Both the position numbers and the translations under genes were made by a program. From Phyllobacterium myrsinacearum (lineage in GTDB: Bacteria; Pseudomonadota; Alphaproteobacteria; Rhizobiales; Rhizobiaceae): DNA of 64,000 nt. A model generated the notes under the pieces. It searched no databases. It saw only the letters and a list, made by a program, of their open reading frames with translations, and was not told the origin of the DNA. Positions within the stretch are counted from its first letter, which is position 1; every line of letters begins with the position of its first letter. Shown here one piece after another: positions 11,148-18,866 of this stretch. The stretch lies in NCBI RefSeq assembly GCF_002980555.1, contig NZ_PVBT01000001.1, positions 1,352,422 through 1,416,421 of the forward strand. The letters run 5' to 3'.

Positions 11148-11530
11148 TCACGCATTACCGCCAGATCAGAAAGCTCGCCTTGAAGCATCACATCGAGCGC
11201 TGACTTACCGCCAAAGGCCGTATTGGGCGCTTTAATCCACTCATATCCTCTTGCCGGGTCCTTAAACAGGTGCCGGACGCCCTTATGAATCCCCATCAGA
11301 TGCGCCATCCGCATTTTCAGGTCTCGATCGACACGCCCTACATTGCCTTCTTTCCAACGCGCCCAGGTGCGGGCCGACAAACCACCGAGCAAGGTGCAGG
11401 CTTGTGCGTCGGTGAGTTTCCAGGCGTTGAAGAGGTTCACCGTCGTGCGGGCAAGCGCCCCTGCTTCCACATCGGTGATTTCAGCAGATGACCGGTTGAA
11501 TGGAGTCGAAGCGATAGGCTGGAGTTGCAT
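11117..11530 (-). CDS. Xre/MbcA/ParS-type antitoxin
   Basis: A 137-residue partner of the RES toxin. The N-terminal helix-turn-helix region includes NLFNAWKLTDAQACTLLGGL (residues ~33-52) and TWARWKEGNVGRVDRDL. The C-terminal DUF2384 (MbcA/ParS/Xre) part includes LFKDPARGYEWIKAPNTAFG and the closing SALDVMLQG segment, which in this family contacts the toxin active site. ATG at 11530 follows a GGGAGG ribosome site; an in-frame start at 11551 is less likely. It is likely autoregulated through the palindrome at 11567-11580. Confidence 0.9.
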   Translation of the reverse strand: MQLQPIASTPFNRSSAEITDVEAGALARTTVNLFNAWKLTDAQACTLLGGLSARTWARWKEGNVGRVDRDLKMRMAHLMGIHKGVRHLFKDPARGYEWIKAPNTAFGGKSALDVMLQGELSDLAVMREWLDAERSAW

Positions 11531-11566
11531 GGCAACCTCCCTTTCTGGCATAAACCTAACAGATTA

Positions 11567-11580
11567 TTGCCAATTGGCAA
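11567..11580 (-). promoter_or_regulatory. Palindromic operator candidate of the RES-Xre operon
   Basis: TTGCCAATTGGCAA is a perfect 14-bp palindrome 37-50 nt upstream of the antitoxin start. Xre antitoxins of this family bind dyads in their own promoters, so this is the best candidate site. No convincing -10/-35 pair was found at a fixed distance. Confidence 0.5.
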
Positions 11581-11693
11581 GAATTATTTCTTCGGACAGC
11601 TTTTGCGAAGGACAATCTCGTCGCGCTCCGTTGGATGCTTTTTGGGGGCCGATCAGATTAATCTTAACCGCTTCGACCCTTGCCATAGGCAAT

Positions 11694-12608
11694 TCAAGCT
11701 CCCGTTCTGACCGTGGCCTGCACTGCTGCTTTTTCACGGCGATCTCCTGCCCACATAATGAGCGAGGCTGTTAAAATCAAAACTCCACCGAGAAATTGCA
11801 GATATCCCAGGCGCTCGCCAATGATCAGGAACGCCAGACCTGCAGCCCACAAAGGTTCCAGTAAATAAGTAAACGATACGAATACCGCAGACAGGTGCTT
11901 TTGAGCATATGTCGAGAACAAAACCGGCAGCATCGTCGTAAATATAGCCGAGTAAGCACCAACAAATACAAAGTCCCTGCTATGAAACACCTGAAGTGGC
12001 GCGGTTCCGATTCCAATATAAACAACAATCGCAAGTGCAGAAACCGTAAGCATTTGTGCTGCCCACAAGATCAGCGAATTGGCTCTCTCCCCAGCCCGGC
12101 GTTCCAGCAATAGAATATAGAGAACAAAAACAGCCGTTGCGACAAATGCTAAAATGTCTCCACGCCAATTGCCACTGGCATTGAAACCGCTGGAGATGAG
12201 GACCACTGCTCCAGCGAATGCAATAAGCGCGGCCAGAAGATGGCGCGATAGAAGCTCTATGCCGAAAACAAGCCATGCAGCGAAGACTGTCATGGGACCA
12301 ATGAGTGCAGGATAAAAACCCGCGTTCGTCACCATCGTGAAAGAAATCGACCATACGCTTATGAACATGTTCAAAAACAATACGGATCCCAGCAAGAGGC
12401 CTGAAACCACTGTATCTCTATCCAGTTCCTTCAGATGGAAGACGAGAATCCCAATGGAAATCGGAAACAAGAACAAGGCTTCAAGGGACAAAAAACTCCC
12501 CGCATCTATCCAGTCTAATGTCTTTGCGACAACGACATAGTAGCTTCCGGCGAGCGCCGGATTACACAAAATAGCCGCTCGCGGAAGAATATCGGAAAGA
12601 TTTATCAA
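11694..12608 (-). CDS. EamA/DMT-superfamily transporter
   Basis: A 304-residue membrane protein with about ten hydrophobic segments in two five-helix halves, the layout of the drug/metabolite transporter (EamA) superfamily. The second half ends with SFTYLLEPLWAAGLAFLIIG and a GERLGYLQFLGGVLIL segment typical of EamA repeats. The substrate cannot be inferred. The gene is more AT-rich than its neighbours (47% GC in the 12121-12180 line by count), which together with the flanking direct repeats suggests acquisition by transfer. There is no partner gene in the same operon. Confidence 0.85.
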   Translation of the reverse strand: MINLSDILPRAAILCNPALAGSYYVVVAKTLDWIDAGSFLSLEALFLFPISIGILVFHLKELDRDTVVSGLLLGSVLFLNMFISVWSISFTMVTNAGFYPALIGPMTVFAAWLVFGIELLSRHLLAALIAFAGAVVLISSGFNASGNWRGDILAFVATAVFVLYILLLERRAGERANSLILWAAQMLTVSALAIVVYIGIGTAPLQVFHSRDFVFVGAYSAIFTTMLPVLFSTYAQKHLSAVFVSFTYLLEPLWAAGLAFLIIGERLGYLQFLGGVLILTASLIMWAGDRREKAAVQATVRTGA

Positions 12609-12857
12609 GATAATCTCTCAGCCGATTTCATGCCAAAGTGATTGAGAATCCGTCAGAGCAATTTTCAAGAACGACCCGCCAAAGTCGCCGGGATAGCATG
12701 AAACTGCTTCGTTTTCCCCGGCCATGGCGTGCCCATCCACATTGCATTTGTGGAGGCAGTTTATCAGGCGATGTGCATCCCAGGAATCCGCAGAGCTACC
12801 GAGGCATACAAGCCCGCCTTGCTCAGCGCCCACTGAAACAGCTGTATTAACCCGGCG
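12609..12857. other. Intergenic DNA between EamA and the right direct repeat
   Basis: This stretch plus the following repeat makes ~309 bp without a confident gene. A minus-strand open frame (12618-12908) runs through the 53-bp repeat and shows no recognisable domain or good ribosome site, so it is not called. The EamA promoter should be here. Confidence 0.5.
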
Positions 12858-12910
12858 CACGCAACGCCATGACAGCGTGATGAACGTCACCACGCTGTCA
12901 CAAAGCAATG
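12858..12910 (+). repeat. 53-bp direct repeat, right copy
   Basis: Partner of 10126-10178 (50 of 53 positions identical). It lies 7 bp past the thrS stop and contains a perfect 10-bp dyad, TGACAGCGTG / CACGCTGTCA with an 11-nt loop. It could therefore also act as the thrS 3' hairpin, although no T-tract follows on the minus strand. Confidence 0.85.
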
Positions 12911-12917
12911 TACGGAC

Positions 12918-14900
12918 TTACTGCGCCGCGGCGCGTAGCAGGTCCGGCGGCGTGGCTTCCTCGCCGAGCTGGCGGATCGCATCGTCAAGGCTGAGCGACG
13001 TCTGGTTCTGCGAACCCAGACGGCGCATGTTCACCGTCCGCTCCTCCGCCTCGCGCATGCCGCAGACGAGAATGACCGGGACCTTCTGCAGGGAGTGCTC
13101 GCGCACCTTGTAGTTGATCTTCTCATTGCGGAAGTCGGTGATGACCTGCAGCCCCGCCGCCTTCAGTTCCTTGGCGACCTGCCTGCCGTAATCGTCGGCT
13201 TCCGTGGTGATCGTGGCCACCACCACCTGCACCGGCGCAAACCACAGCGGCAGATGACCGGCAAAGTTCTCGATGAGAATGCCGAGGAAGCGCTCCATCG
13301 AACCGCAGATGGCGCGGTGGATCATGACAGGCTGCTTCTTTTCCGACGTGGAGTCGATATAGAAGGCACCGAACCGCTCGGGCAGGTTGAAATCGACCTG
13401 CGTCGTGCCGCATTGCCATTCGCGGCCGATGGCGTCCTTCAGCGTGTATTCGAACTTGGGACCGTAGAAGGCACCCTCGCCCGGCAGAATGCCGGTCTTG
13501 ATGTCGTTCGACTGTTTTTGGATCTGCTCCAGCACGCCCATCATCACGCTTTCAGCCCGATCCCACAACGCATCGGAACCGACACGCTTTTCCGGGCGCG
13601 TCGACAGCTTGATGGTGATCTCGTCGAAGCCGAAATCCTTGTAGACCGACAGGATCAGGTCATTGATGCGCAGGCATTCGGCCGCCATCTGCTCGTCCGT
13701 GCAGAAGACATGCGCATCGTCCTGCGTGAAGCCGCGCACGCGCATCAGGCCGTGCAGCGCGCCCGATGGTTCATAGCGGTGCACATTGCCGAATTCCGCA
13801 AGCCGCACCGGCAGATCGCGGTAAGACTTCAAGCCATGCTTGAAGATCTGCACGTGGCCCGGACAGTTCATCGGCTTGAGCGCAAAAACACGTTCGTCAT
13901 CGGTTTCATCGCCGGCGACCGTGACCTTGAACATGTTGTCGCGATACCAGCCCCAGTGACCCGACGTCTCCCACAGGGATTTGTCCAGCACCTGCGGCGC
14001 ATTGACTTCCTGATAGACACCGTCGAGACGGCGGCGCATGTAGCTGACCAGCGTCTGGAACATGCGCCAGCCCTTGGCGTGCCAGAACACGACGCCGGGG
14101 CCCTCCTCCTGGAAATGGAACAGGTCCATTTCGCGGCCGAGCTTGCGGTGATCGCGCTTTTCCGCCTCTTCCAGCACGTGCAGGTAGGATTGCAGCTCGG
14201 CATCGGTGGCAAAAGCGGTGCCGTAAATGCGGCTGAGCATCGGGTTGTTGCTGTCGCCGCGCCAGTAGGCGCCGGCCACCTTCATCAGCTTGAAGGCATT
14301 GCCGATCTGGCCGGTCGAGGCCATGTGCGGGCCGCGGCACAGATCATACCAGTCGCCCTGCGCGTAAATCTTCAGGTCCTGCCCTTCGGGAATGGCATCG
14401 ACCAGCTCGACCTTGTAGGCCTCGCCCTTGTCGGCAAAAACCTTGCGGGCTTTTTCGCGCGACCAGATTTCCTTGGTGAACGGCCGGTTGCGCGCAATGA
14501 TCTCGCGCATCTTCTTCTCGATGAGCGGCAGGTCATCGGGCGTGAACGGCTCGTTCTTGGCAAAATCGTAATAGAACCCGTTCTCGATCACCGGGCCGAT
14601 GGTGACCTGGGTGCCCGGAAACAGCTCCTGCACGGCCTCGGCAAGGACATGGGCGCAATCGTGCCGGATCAGCTCGAGCGCACGCGGATCGTCGCGGGTC
14701 AGGATTTCAATCTTGCCGGAGTCCTGCAGCGGATCGGACAGATCGCGCACGACGCCGTCGACCGCATAGGCCACGGCCTTCTTGGCCAGGGATTTCGAAA
14801 TGGATTCGGCAAGTTCCGCACCGGACAGGGCCGCGTCGTAGTCGCGCTTCGAGCCATCGGGGAATTGCATGGATACAGTTTTGGAAACTGTCTGTGACAT
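12918..14900 (-). CDS. thrS: Threonine-tRNA ligase
   Basis: A 660-residue class II aminoacyl-tRNA synthetase. In order: N-terminal TGS domain (residues ~1-65); the editing (SAD) domain with [17 protein letters not shown] (~80) and the [12 protein letters not shown] Zn-type motif (~186); the catalytic core with [20 protein letters not shown] and [14 protein letters not shown]; and a C-terminal anticodon-binding domain. The length is normal. ATG at 14900 follows a TAGGAGC ribosome site. It charges tRNA-Thr in the cytoplasm. Accessory genes flank it on both sides (RES-Xre/EamA downstream, Xre/nucleotidyltransferase upstream). Confidence 0.98.
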   Translation of the reverse strand: MSQTVSKTVSMQFPDGSKRDYDAALSGAELAESISKSLAKKAVAYAVDGVVRDLSDPLQDSGKIEILTRDDPRALELIRHDCAHVLAEAVQELFPGTQVTIGPVIENGFYYDFAKNEPFTPDDLPLIEKKMREIIARNRPFTKEIWSREKARKVFADKGEAYKVELVDAIPEGQDLKIYAQGDWYDLCRGPHMASTGQIGNAFKLMKVAGAYWRGDSNNPMLSRIYGTAFATDAELQSYLHVLEEAEKRDHRKLGREMDLFHFQEEGPGVVFWHAKGWRMFQTLVSYMRRRLDGVYQEVNAPQVLDKSLWETSGHWGWYRDNMFKVTVAGDETDDERVFALKPMNCPGHVQIFKHGLKSYRDLPVRLAEFGNVHRYEPSGALHGLMRVRGFTQDDAHVFCTDEQMAAECLRINDLILSVYKDFGFDEITIKLSTRPEKRVGSDALWDRAESVMMGVLEQIQKQSNDIKTGILPGEGAFYGPKFEYTLKDAIGREWQCGTTQVDFNLPERFGAFYIDSTSEKKQPVMIHRAICGSMERFLGILIENFAGHLPLWFAPVQVVVATITTEADDYGRQVAKELKAAGLQVITDFRNEKINYKVREHSLQKVPVILVCGMREAEERTVNMRRLGSQNQTSLSLDDAIRQLGEEATPPDLLRAAAQ

Positions 14901-15048
14901 CAGTTGCTCCTATCCAGTCCCGCCAACAATCGCGGGTGGTGTTTCATGACCGGAACGGCTCCGGCGAGCGGACTTTTATGCGCAGTTTTGCCCGGCGTAA
15001 AGTGGCGGTTGCGGAAAAGCGGGTTTTACGGTCAAGGATGCGTGTGGG

Positions 15049-15300
15049 CTATTCCCGGCGCAAGCGCACGCCCGGACCGCTTGCGGAGGCCTGGCCGTCG
15101 TCAAGCAGTTCGACACCGGCGGTGAACAGCGCGCTGCGAATGGCTTCCAGCGTGTCGATCCTGCCGCGAACGATTGCTTGGCCTGCCCCCTCGAAATTAC
15201 GGATCGTGTTGATGCCAACCCCGGCAGCGTCGGCAAGGGCTTTCTGGTCCATCCCCGCCAAGGCACGCGCCGCTTTGATCTGGTTCCCTGATACCGGCAT
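15049..15300 (-). CDS. Small Xre-family HTH regulator
   Basis: An 83-residue single-domain helix-turn-helix protein. The HTH covers residues ~5-60 (KAARALAGMDQKALADAAGV, then the recognition helix NTIRNFEGAG), followed by a short tail with GVELLDDG and GPGVRLRR. The same tail pattern appears in the two Xre genes at 29936-30410, so the three are one family. ATG at 15300 is preceded by CTGGAG; an upstream in-frame start would add an unrelated leader. Divergent from the nucleotidyltransferase at 15476, which it might regulate. Confidence 0.82.
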   Translation of the reverse strand: MPVSGNQIKAARALAGMDQKALADAAGVGINTIRNFEGAGQAIVRGRIDTLEAIRSALFTAGVELLDDGQASASGPGVRLRRE

Positions 15301-15398
15301 GCATACTCCAGACACTTTTATTTGGGTTTTACCGCGTTGTGGCGCTGGCACAAATCGGCAACCCTACGCATCGGGATCGAACGCACCATTATATAGAT

Positions 15399-15464
15399 AA
15401 CAATAGTAAACTAAAGATATCTATTGTTTTATAAAGATATTCATATATAAAGGCAGATATCTTT
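15399..15464 (+). promoter_or_regulatory. Nested dyads upstream of the nucleotidyltransferase gene
   Basis: An AT-rich divergent promoter region with two interleaved inverted repeats: AACAATAG (15399-15406) with CTATTGTT (15421-15428), and AAAGATATC (15413-15421) with GATATCTTT (15456-15464). They are likely binding sites for the winged-helix part of the nucleotidyltransferase, for the Xre protein, or for both. Confidence 0.45.
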
Positions 15465-15475
15465 CAGGAGTTATC

Positions 15476-16141
15476 GTGGCCCGCCCAAAGCCCCAGAGCG
15501 CTATTCGCTTTCCTCTCTCTTCGGTTTTCGGAACCGAAGCCAACGTCAGGGTCGTGCGTGAACTGTCACGCCATGGCGGTCAACTGGATGCATCCACTCT
15601 CGTCAAGAGAACAAAACTGACGCTGCCTTCGGTGCTCAATGCGCTTTCCATTCTCGTCGCGTTCGGCATACTTGACGAAGTGGGCAGTGGACGCACTCGG
15701 CTTTTCAGCATGAGCCGAACATCGCCGCTCAACACGTCCATTCTGTCTCTCTTCGACGCAGAAGAGGCACGCTTCAATGCTGTTATCGATGCTCTAAGAG
15801 AGTGCGTAGCCTCACTCGGCAACAAAGTGATAGCGGCATGGATTTATGGCAGTGTCGCCCGGGGAGAAGATCGTGCGGAAAGCGATCTTGATATCGTCCT
15901 TATCGCTCAAGACGCCGATGTTTCGTCTGTGCAAAGCGGGAGCGTCGATTTTCTATTGGCCAGAGGTGAGGACCTATCGTTCTCACCATCGGTCAATACG
16001 CTTTCACGCGCCGATCTTAGACGATTAATGGGAAACAATGATCCGTTGTGGCAAGCACTTGCGGCCGATGCTTTGGTGGTCAGCGGTCCGCGCCCCACAT
16101 CCATCTTTCAAGCAGTTCCTGATAAGGCAATTCCAACGTGA
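15476..16141 (+). CDS. Winged-helix plus nucleotidyltransferase protein (MNT-like antitoxin candidate)
   Basis: A 221-residue protein with an N-terminal winged HTH (residues ~15-85, with TLVKRTKLTLPSVLNALSIL) fused to a minimal nucleotidyltransferase domain. The signature is GSVARGEDRAESDLDIVLI (residues ~125-143), with the conserved Gly-Ser and the metal Asp pair D137/D139. MNT enzymes of this type are antitoxins that AMPylate or otherwise inactivate a HEPN toxin. The start is GTG at 15476 with CAGGAG 5 nt upstream. Its stop overlaps the next start by 4 nt (GTGA). The dyads upstream suggest autoregulation. Confidence 0.82.
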   Translation: MARPKPQSAIRFPLSSVFGTEANVRVVRELSRHGGQLDASTLVKRTKLTLPSVLNALSILVAFGILDEVGSGRTRLFSMSRTSPLNTSILSLFDAEEARFNAVIDALRECVASLGNKVIAAWIYGSVARGEDRAESDLDIVLIAQDADVSSVQSGSVDFLLARGEDLSFSPSVNTLSRADLRRLMGNNDPLWQALAADALVVSGPRPTSIFQAVPDKAIPT

Positions 16142-16350
16142 CAAGAAGCGGCTCCACGAAAGCAGTTGACGCCAGCCACGGCTTAAATCGCCTACCAAAG
16201 GCCCAAGAAACGAGATTGGCCCGAATACTCGGGAATAAGGACTTGGCCCAATATGGCGGGCGTTTCATGCTGCTCTCTGACGCCCAGTCACTGCTAACCC
16301 AACTCGAAGAATACGCCGCATGGGCCGAATCCGAGATGACCCGCGCTTAA
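16138..16350 (+). CDS. Short partner of the nucleotidyltransferase, resembling the C-terminal half of a HEPN protein
   Basis: A 70-residue protein starting with GTG inside the stop of the upstream gene (4-nt overlap), so it is the operon partner. The sequence from LARILGNKDLAQYGGRFM (residues ~27-44) to the end has two helices and matches, from memory, the C-terminal half of HEPN partners of MNT proteins (K-x-x-AQY, then LEEYAAWAES). The N-terminal half, which would hold the RX4-6H RNase motif, is not present and there is no room for it upstream. It is either a decayed or shortened toxin or a distinct small protein. Function is an inference. Confidence 0.55.
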   Translation: MTRSGSTKAVDASHGLNRLPKAQETRLARILGNKDLAQYGGRFMLLSDAQSLLTQLEEYAAWAESEMTRA

Positions 16351-16391
16351 TCGGCACCCGGGTGGCGTTAGATCAATGCTGACAACCCATT

Positions 16392-16754
16392 CTATCTATT
16401 TTTGCTCACCCCCCAATACCGCCAGGGCATGTACCAGACGAAACGCTTGTCCAGCGTTGCCGGTACCGGATCAAGGCCGCTGGTGCCGCCAGGCCCGCAG
16501 CGCACGAACCGGAACAGGCCCATCCACCCGCCGGTCCACAGGCCATGGCGGGCGATGGATTCATAGGCATATTCGGAACAGGTTGGCAGGTGGCGGCAGG
16601 AATTGCCGATGAAACCCGACAGCGTCAGCTGGTACAGCCGGACAAACGCCGTGCCGAACAGTCGCCCCGGCGTCTTGCGCCACGGCCCGCTCCAGTTGCG
16701 GGAATATTTTTTGCCCGCCGCAGGCGGATGGTTGTGGGCCGGGTCAGCGCACAT
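16392..16754 (-). CDS. yidD: Membrane protein insertion efficiency factor YidD
   Basis: A 120-residue YidD-family protein that assists YidC-dependent membrane protein insertion. It contains the signature [20 protein letters not shown] (residues ~40-59) and [20 protein letters not shown] (~60-79), with the family cysteines in CRHLPTCS and [15 protein letters not shown]. The amphipathic N-terminus fits inner-face membrane association. Here it is next to an iron-sulfur scaffold gene (7 nt apart), and not in the rnpA/yidC locus, as is usual in Rhizobiales. Confidence 0.93.
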   Translation of the reverse strand: MCADPAHNHPPAAGKKYSRNWSGPWRKTPGRLFGTAFVRLYQLTLSGFIGNSCRHLPTCSEYAYESIARHGLWTGGWMGLFRFVRCGPGGTSGLDPVPATLDKRFVWYMPWRYWGVSKNR

Positions 16755-16761
16755 TGGCGGC

Positions 16762-17208
16762 TCAGGCGGCTGCTTCGGCGTTTTTCTTCTCGATCTGGTC
16801 GAGGCAATCCACCACCGCCTCGAAGGTCAGCATGGTGGAATTGTGCCGGGCCTTGTAATCGCGCACCGGTTCGAGGAATTTCAGGTCGTCAAAACGGCCT
16901 TCCGGCGGCGCACCATTCTCTTTCAGCATTTTGAACATGGCATCACGCACCGCGCGCAATTCCCCGCCGGTGGCGCCGATCACATGCCGCGCCATGATCG
17001 ACGAGGATGCCTGCCCGAGCGCGCAGGCTTTGACGTCGTGGGCGAAATCCGTCACCACGCCGTCCTTCATCGTGAGATCGACGATCACGGTCGATCCGCA
17101 CAGCTTCGAATGGGCCTTTGCCGTCGCATCGGGATTGTCCAGACGGCCGAGGCGCTGGATGTTTCCGGCAAACTCCAGAATGCGCGTGTTGTAGACATCA
17201 TTGATCAT
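16762..17208 (-). CDS. IscU/NifU-N-like iron-sulfur cluster scaffold protein
   Basis: A 148-residue NifU N-terminal-like scaffold. The family cysteines are in [13 protein letters not shown] (residues ~33-45) and [12 protein letters not shown] (~62-73). The third scaffold cysteine expected in the R-x-x-C-A/S region is replaced: the chain reads [11 protein letters not shown] here. That is a change in a ligand position of classical IscU; rhizobial homologues share it, so it is a subfamily trait and not damage. It may bind zinc or iron or pass clusters in another way. Confidence 0.85.
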   Translation of the reverse strand: MINDVYNTRILEFAGNIQRLGRLDNPDATAKAHSKLCGSTVIVDLTMKDGVVTDFAHDVKACALGQASSSIMARHVIGATGGELRAVRDAMFKMLKENGAPPEGRFDDLKFLEPVRDYKARHNSTMLTFEAVVDCLDQIEKKNAEAAA

Positions 17209-17487
17209 AATGAGCTTCCGCTGGTGGCACGGCCCGAAGCGAAGCGCAAACAGACAATTGTCTATCGCTTAGGCCCTATGAATCCCAAATTCACTCTCTA
17301 TATAGTATGTGAGCGGGCGAGCACAAAGCGCCATGGCGTAAATTCTGCGCCAGTGGTAGATGTAATGGCCCAGGTTCAAGCCTCAGGGCCAAGCCGGCTT
17401 CAATACACCACGTATTCGTTTCGCAACGACTATCGTGTATTGCCGTTTAACTCGTCGCTCCATCGAGGGCGACTACGGGAGATCGCG

Positions 17488-18114
17488 ATGGATGCGGTAA
17501 TCAAAAGTTTGCAGTCACCGACTGGCAATCAGAATAATCTACGACGCCCAACCCAGGAAGAAGCGGAAGCCGCCGTTCGCACGCTGCTGCTCTGGGCTGG
17601 CGACAATCCGGACCGCGAAGGCCTGCTCGACACGCCGCAGCGCGTGGCAAAAGCCTATAAGGAACTGTTTTCGGGCTATCATGAAGACCCGGAAGAGGTG
17701 CTCGGACGCACCTTTGAAGAAGTTGCCGGCTATGACGACATCGTCTTCATCAAGGACATACCGTTCTTTTCGCACTGCGAGCATCACATGGTGCCCATCA
17801 TCGGCAAGGCGCATGTCGCCTATCTGCCCGATGGCGAGAAAGTGGTCGGCCTGTCAAAGATCGCCCGCGTCGTGCATATCTATGCCCGCCGCCTGCAGAC
17901 GCAGGAGAGCATGACCGCCCAGATCGCCAATGCGATCCAGGGAGCGCTGCGCCCGCGCGGCGTGGCCGTCATGATCGAGGCCGAGCATATGTGCATGGCC
18001 ATGCGCGGCATCCGCGTGTCCGGTTCAACGACGACCACCACCACCTTTACCGGTGCCTTCAAGAGTGACGTCAACGAACAGGTGCGCTTCATGACCCTTC
18101 TCAAGGGTCGCTAG
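17488..18114 (+). CDS. folE: GTP cyclohydrolase I
   Basis: A 208-residue type I GTP cyclohydrolase that makes 7,8-dihydroneopterin triphosphate, the first step of folate synthesis. It has the zinc Cys/His ligands in [20 protein letters not shown] (residues ~93-112), the [20 protein letters not shown] helix (~121), and [20 protein letters not shown] near the end. ATG at 17488 follows a GGGAGA ribosome site. The upstream open frame to 16603 is non-coding. The TAG stop at 18112-18114 falls inside the CTAG that begins the double-hairpin repeat at 18111, so the repeat supplies the stop codon. Confidence 0.97.
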   Translation: MDAVIKSLQSPTGNQNNLRRPTQEEAEAAVRTLLLWAGDNPDREGLLDTPQRVAKAYKELFSGYHEDPEEVLGRTFEEVAGYDDIVFIKDIPFFSHCEHHMVPIIGKAHVAYLPDGEKVVGLSKIARVVHIYARRLQTQESMTAQIANAIQGALRPRGVAVMIEAEHMCMAMRGIRVSGSTTTTTTFTGAFKSDVNEQVRFMTLLKGR

Positions 18115-18279
18115 TGGTCCGATTCTGACATTTGCATCCCGTTGATACAGGCCGTTCAGGCAAATGTCAGAATCAAAGGACCACTAGCAACTATAAGATT
18201 CTAGTGGAACTTTGAATTTGACATTCGCATGCTGCGCGTCATGTCAAATGGGATGCGAATGTCAAATTCGTTCCACTAA
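18111..18279 (-). repeat. CTAG-bounded double-hairpin element, copy 2
   Basis: The reverse-oriented copy of 10190-10358. Unit B is 18111-18187 (77 bp) and unit A is 18201-18279 (79 bp, last base changed from G to A), with a 13-bp spacer. It begins exactly at CTAG within the folE stop and ends 27 bp before the hisI start at 18306, so it fills the folE-hisI gap. Unit lengths match copy 1 exactly; identity is about 93% by eye. Confidence 0.85.
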
Positions 18280-18305
18280 ACCAGTCTTTTCCAGAATTGG
18301 CAGTC

Positions 18306-18725
18306 ATGTCCAACAGTTCCTTTTCACCGGCCCTCGCCGACAAGCATGCAAACGAAGAAGGCGCGGTGTTCGCACCGCGCTTCGATGCCGCCGGTCTCGT
18401 CACCACCGTCGTCACCGATGCGCGTGACGGCCATCTGCTGATGGTCGCGCATATGAACGCGGAGGCATTGCGCCTGACGCTGGAGACCGGCATTGCGCAT
18501 TACTGGTCGCGGTCGCGCCAGTCGCTGTGGAAGAAGGGCGAAACCTCCGGAAATCTGCAGACCGTCGTCAGAATGCGCACCGATTGCGATCAGGACGCGC
18601 TTTGGCTGGAGGTAACGGTGGCTGGAAACGGCCCGACGTGCCATACTGGCCGCCGATCATGTTTCTACCGTCAGGTCATCAGCGAAAATGGCACATCCCA
18701 CCTGGTCATGACACCGGAGGCGTAG
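18306..18725 (+). CDS. hisI: Phosphoribosyl-AMP cyclohydrolase
   Basis: A 139-residue HisI enzyme of histidine biosynthesis that opens the adenine ring of phosphoribosyl-AMP. Landmarks are [20 protein letters not shown] (residues ~47-66), [17 protein letters not shown] (~67-83), the metal Asp/Cys pair in [10 protein letters not shown] (~90-99), and [14 protein letters not shown] (~109-122) with the zinc cysteines. ATG at 18306 is chosen over TTG at 18297. It stands as a single-domain HisI without a HisE domain. Confidence 0.95.
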   Translation: MSNSSFSPALADKHANEEGAVFAPRFDAAGLVTTVVTDARDGHLLMVAHMNAEALRLTLETGIAHYWSRSRQSLWKKGETSGNLQTVVRMRTDCDQDALWLEVTVAGNGPTCHTGRRSCFYRQVISENGTSHLVMTPEA

Positions 18726-18866
18726 CACGTTTCTGCTCTCCGGCGCCCTGTACTCCCCTGTCTCATTTTTGATTGGTTGGCTAAGCGGCCATAATTCCGC
18801 AATATTCATCCTTTGGATACCAAAGTGAGGGGATAATGTGCGAATACGACTTTAGGAGTGCATGCC

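Noticed and set aside
12618-12908. A 96-codon minus-strand open frame upstream of EamA
   Set aside because: It runs through the 53-bp repeat, has no convincing ribosome site or known domain, and codes for nothing recognised.
10190-18279. The idea that the inverted repeats are ends of one large composite transposon
   Set aside because: No transposase lies between them, and the segment contains core genes (thrS, yidD, folE). Two independent insertions are simpler.
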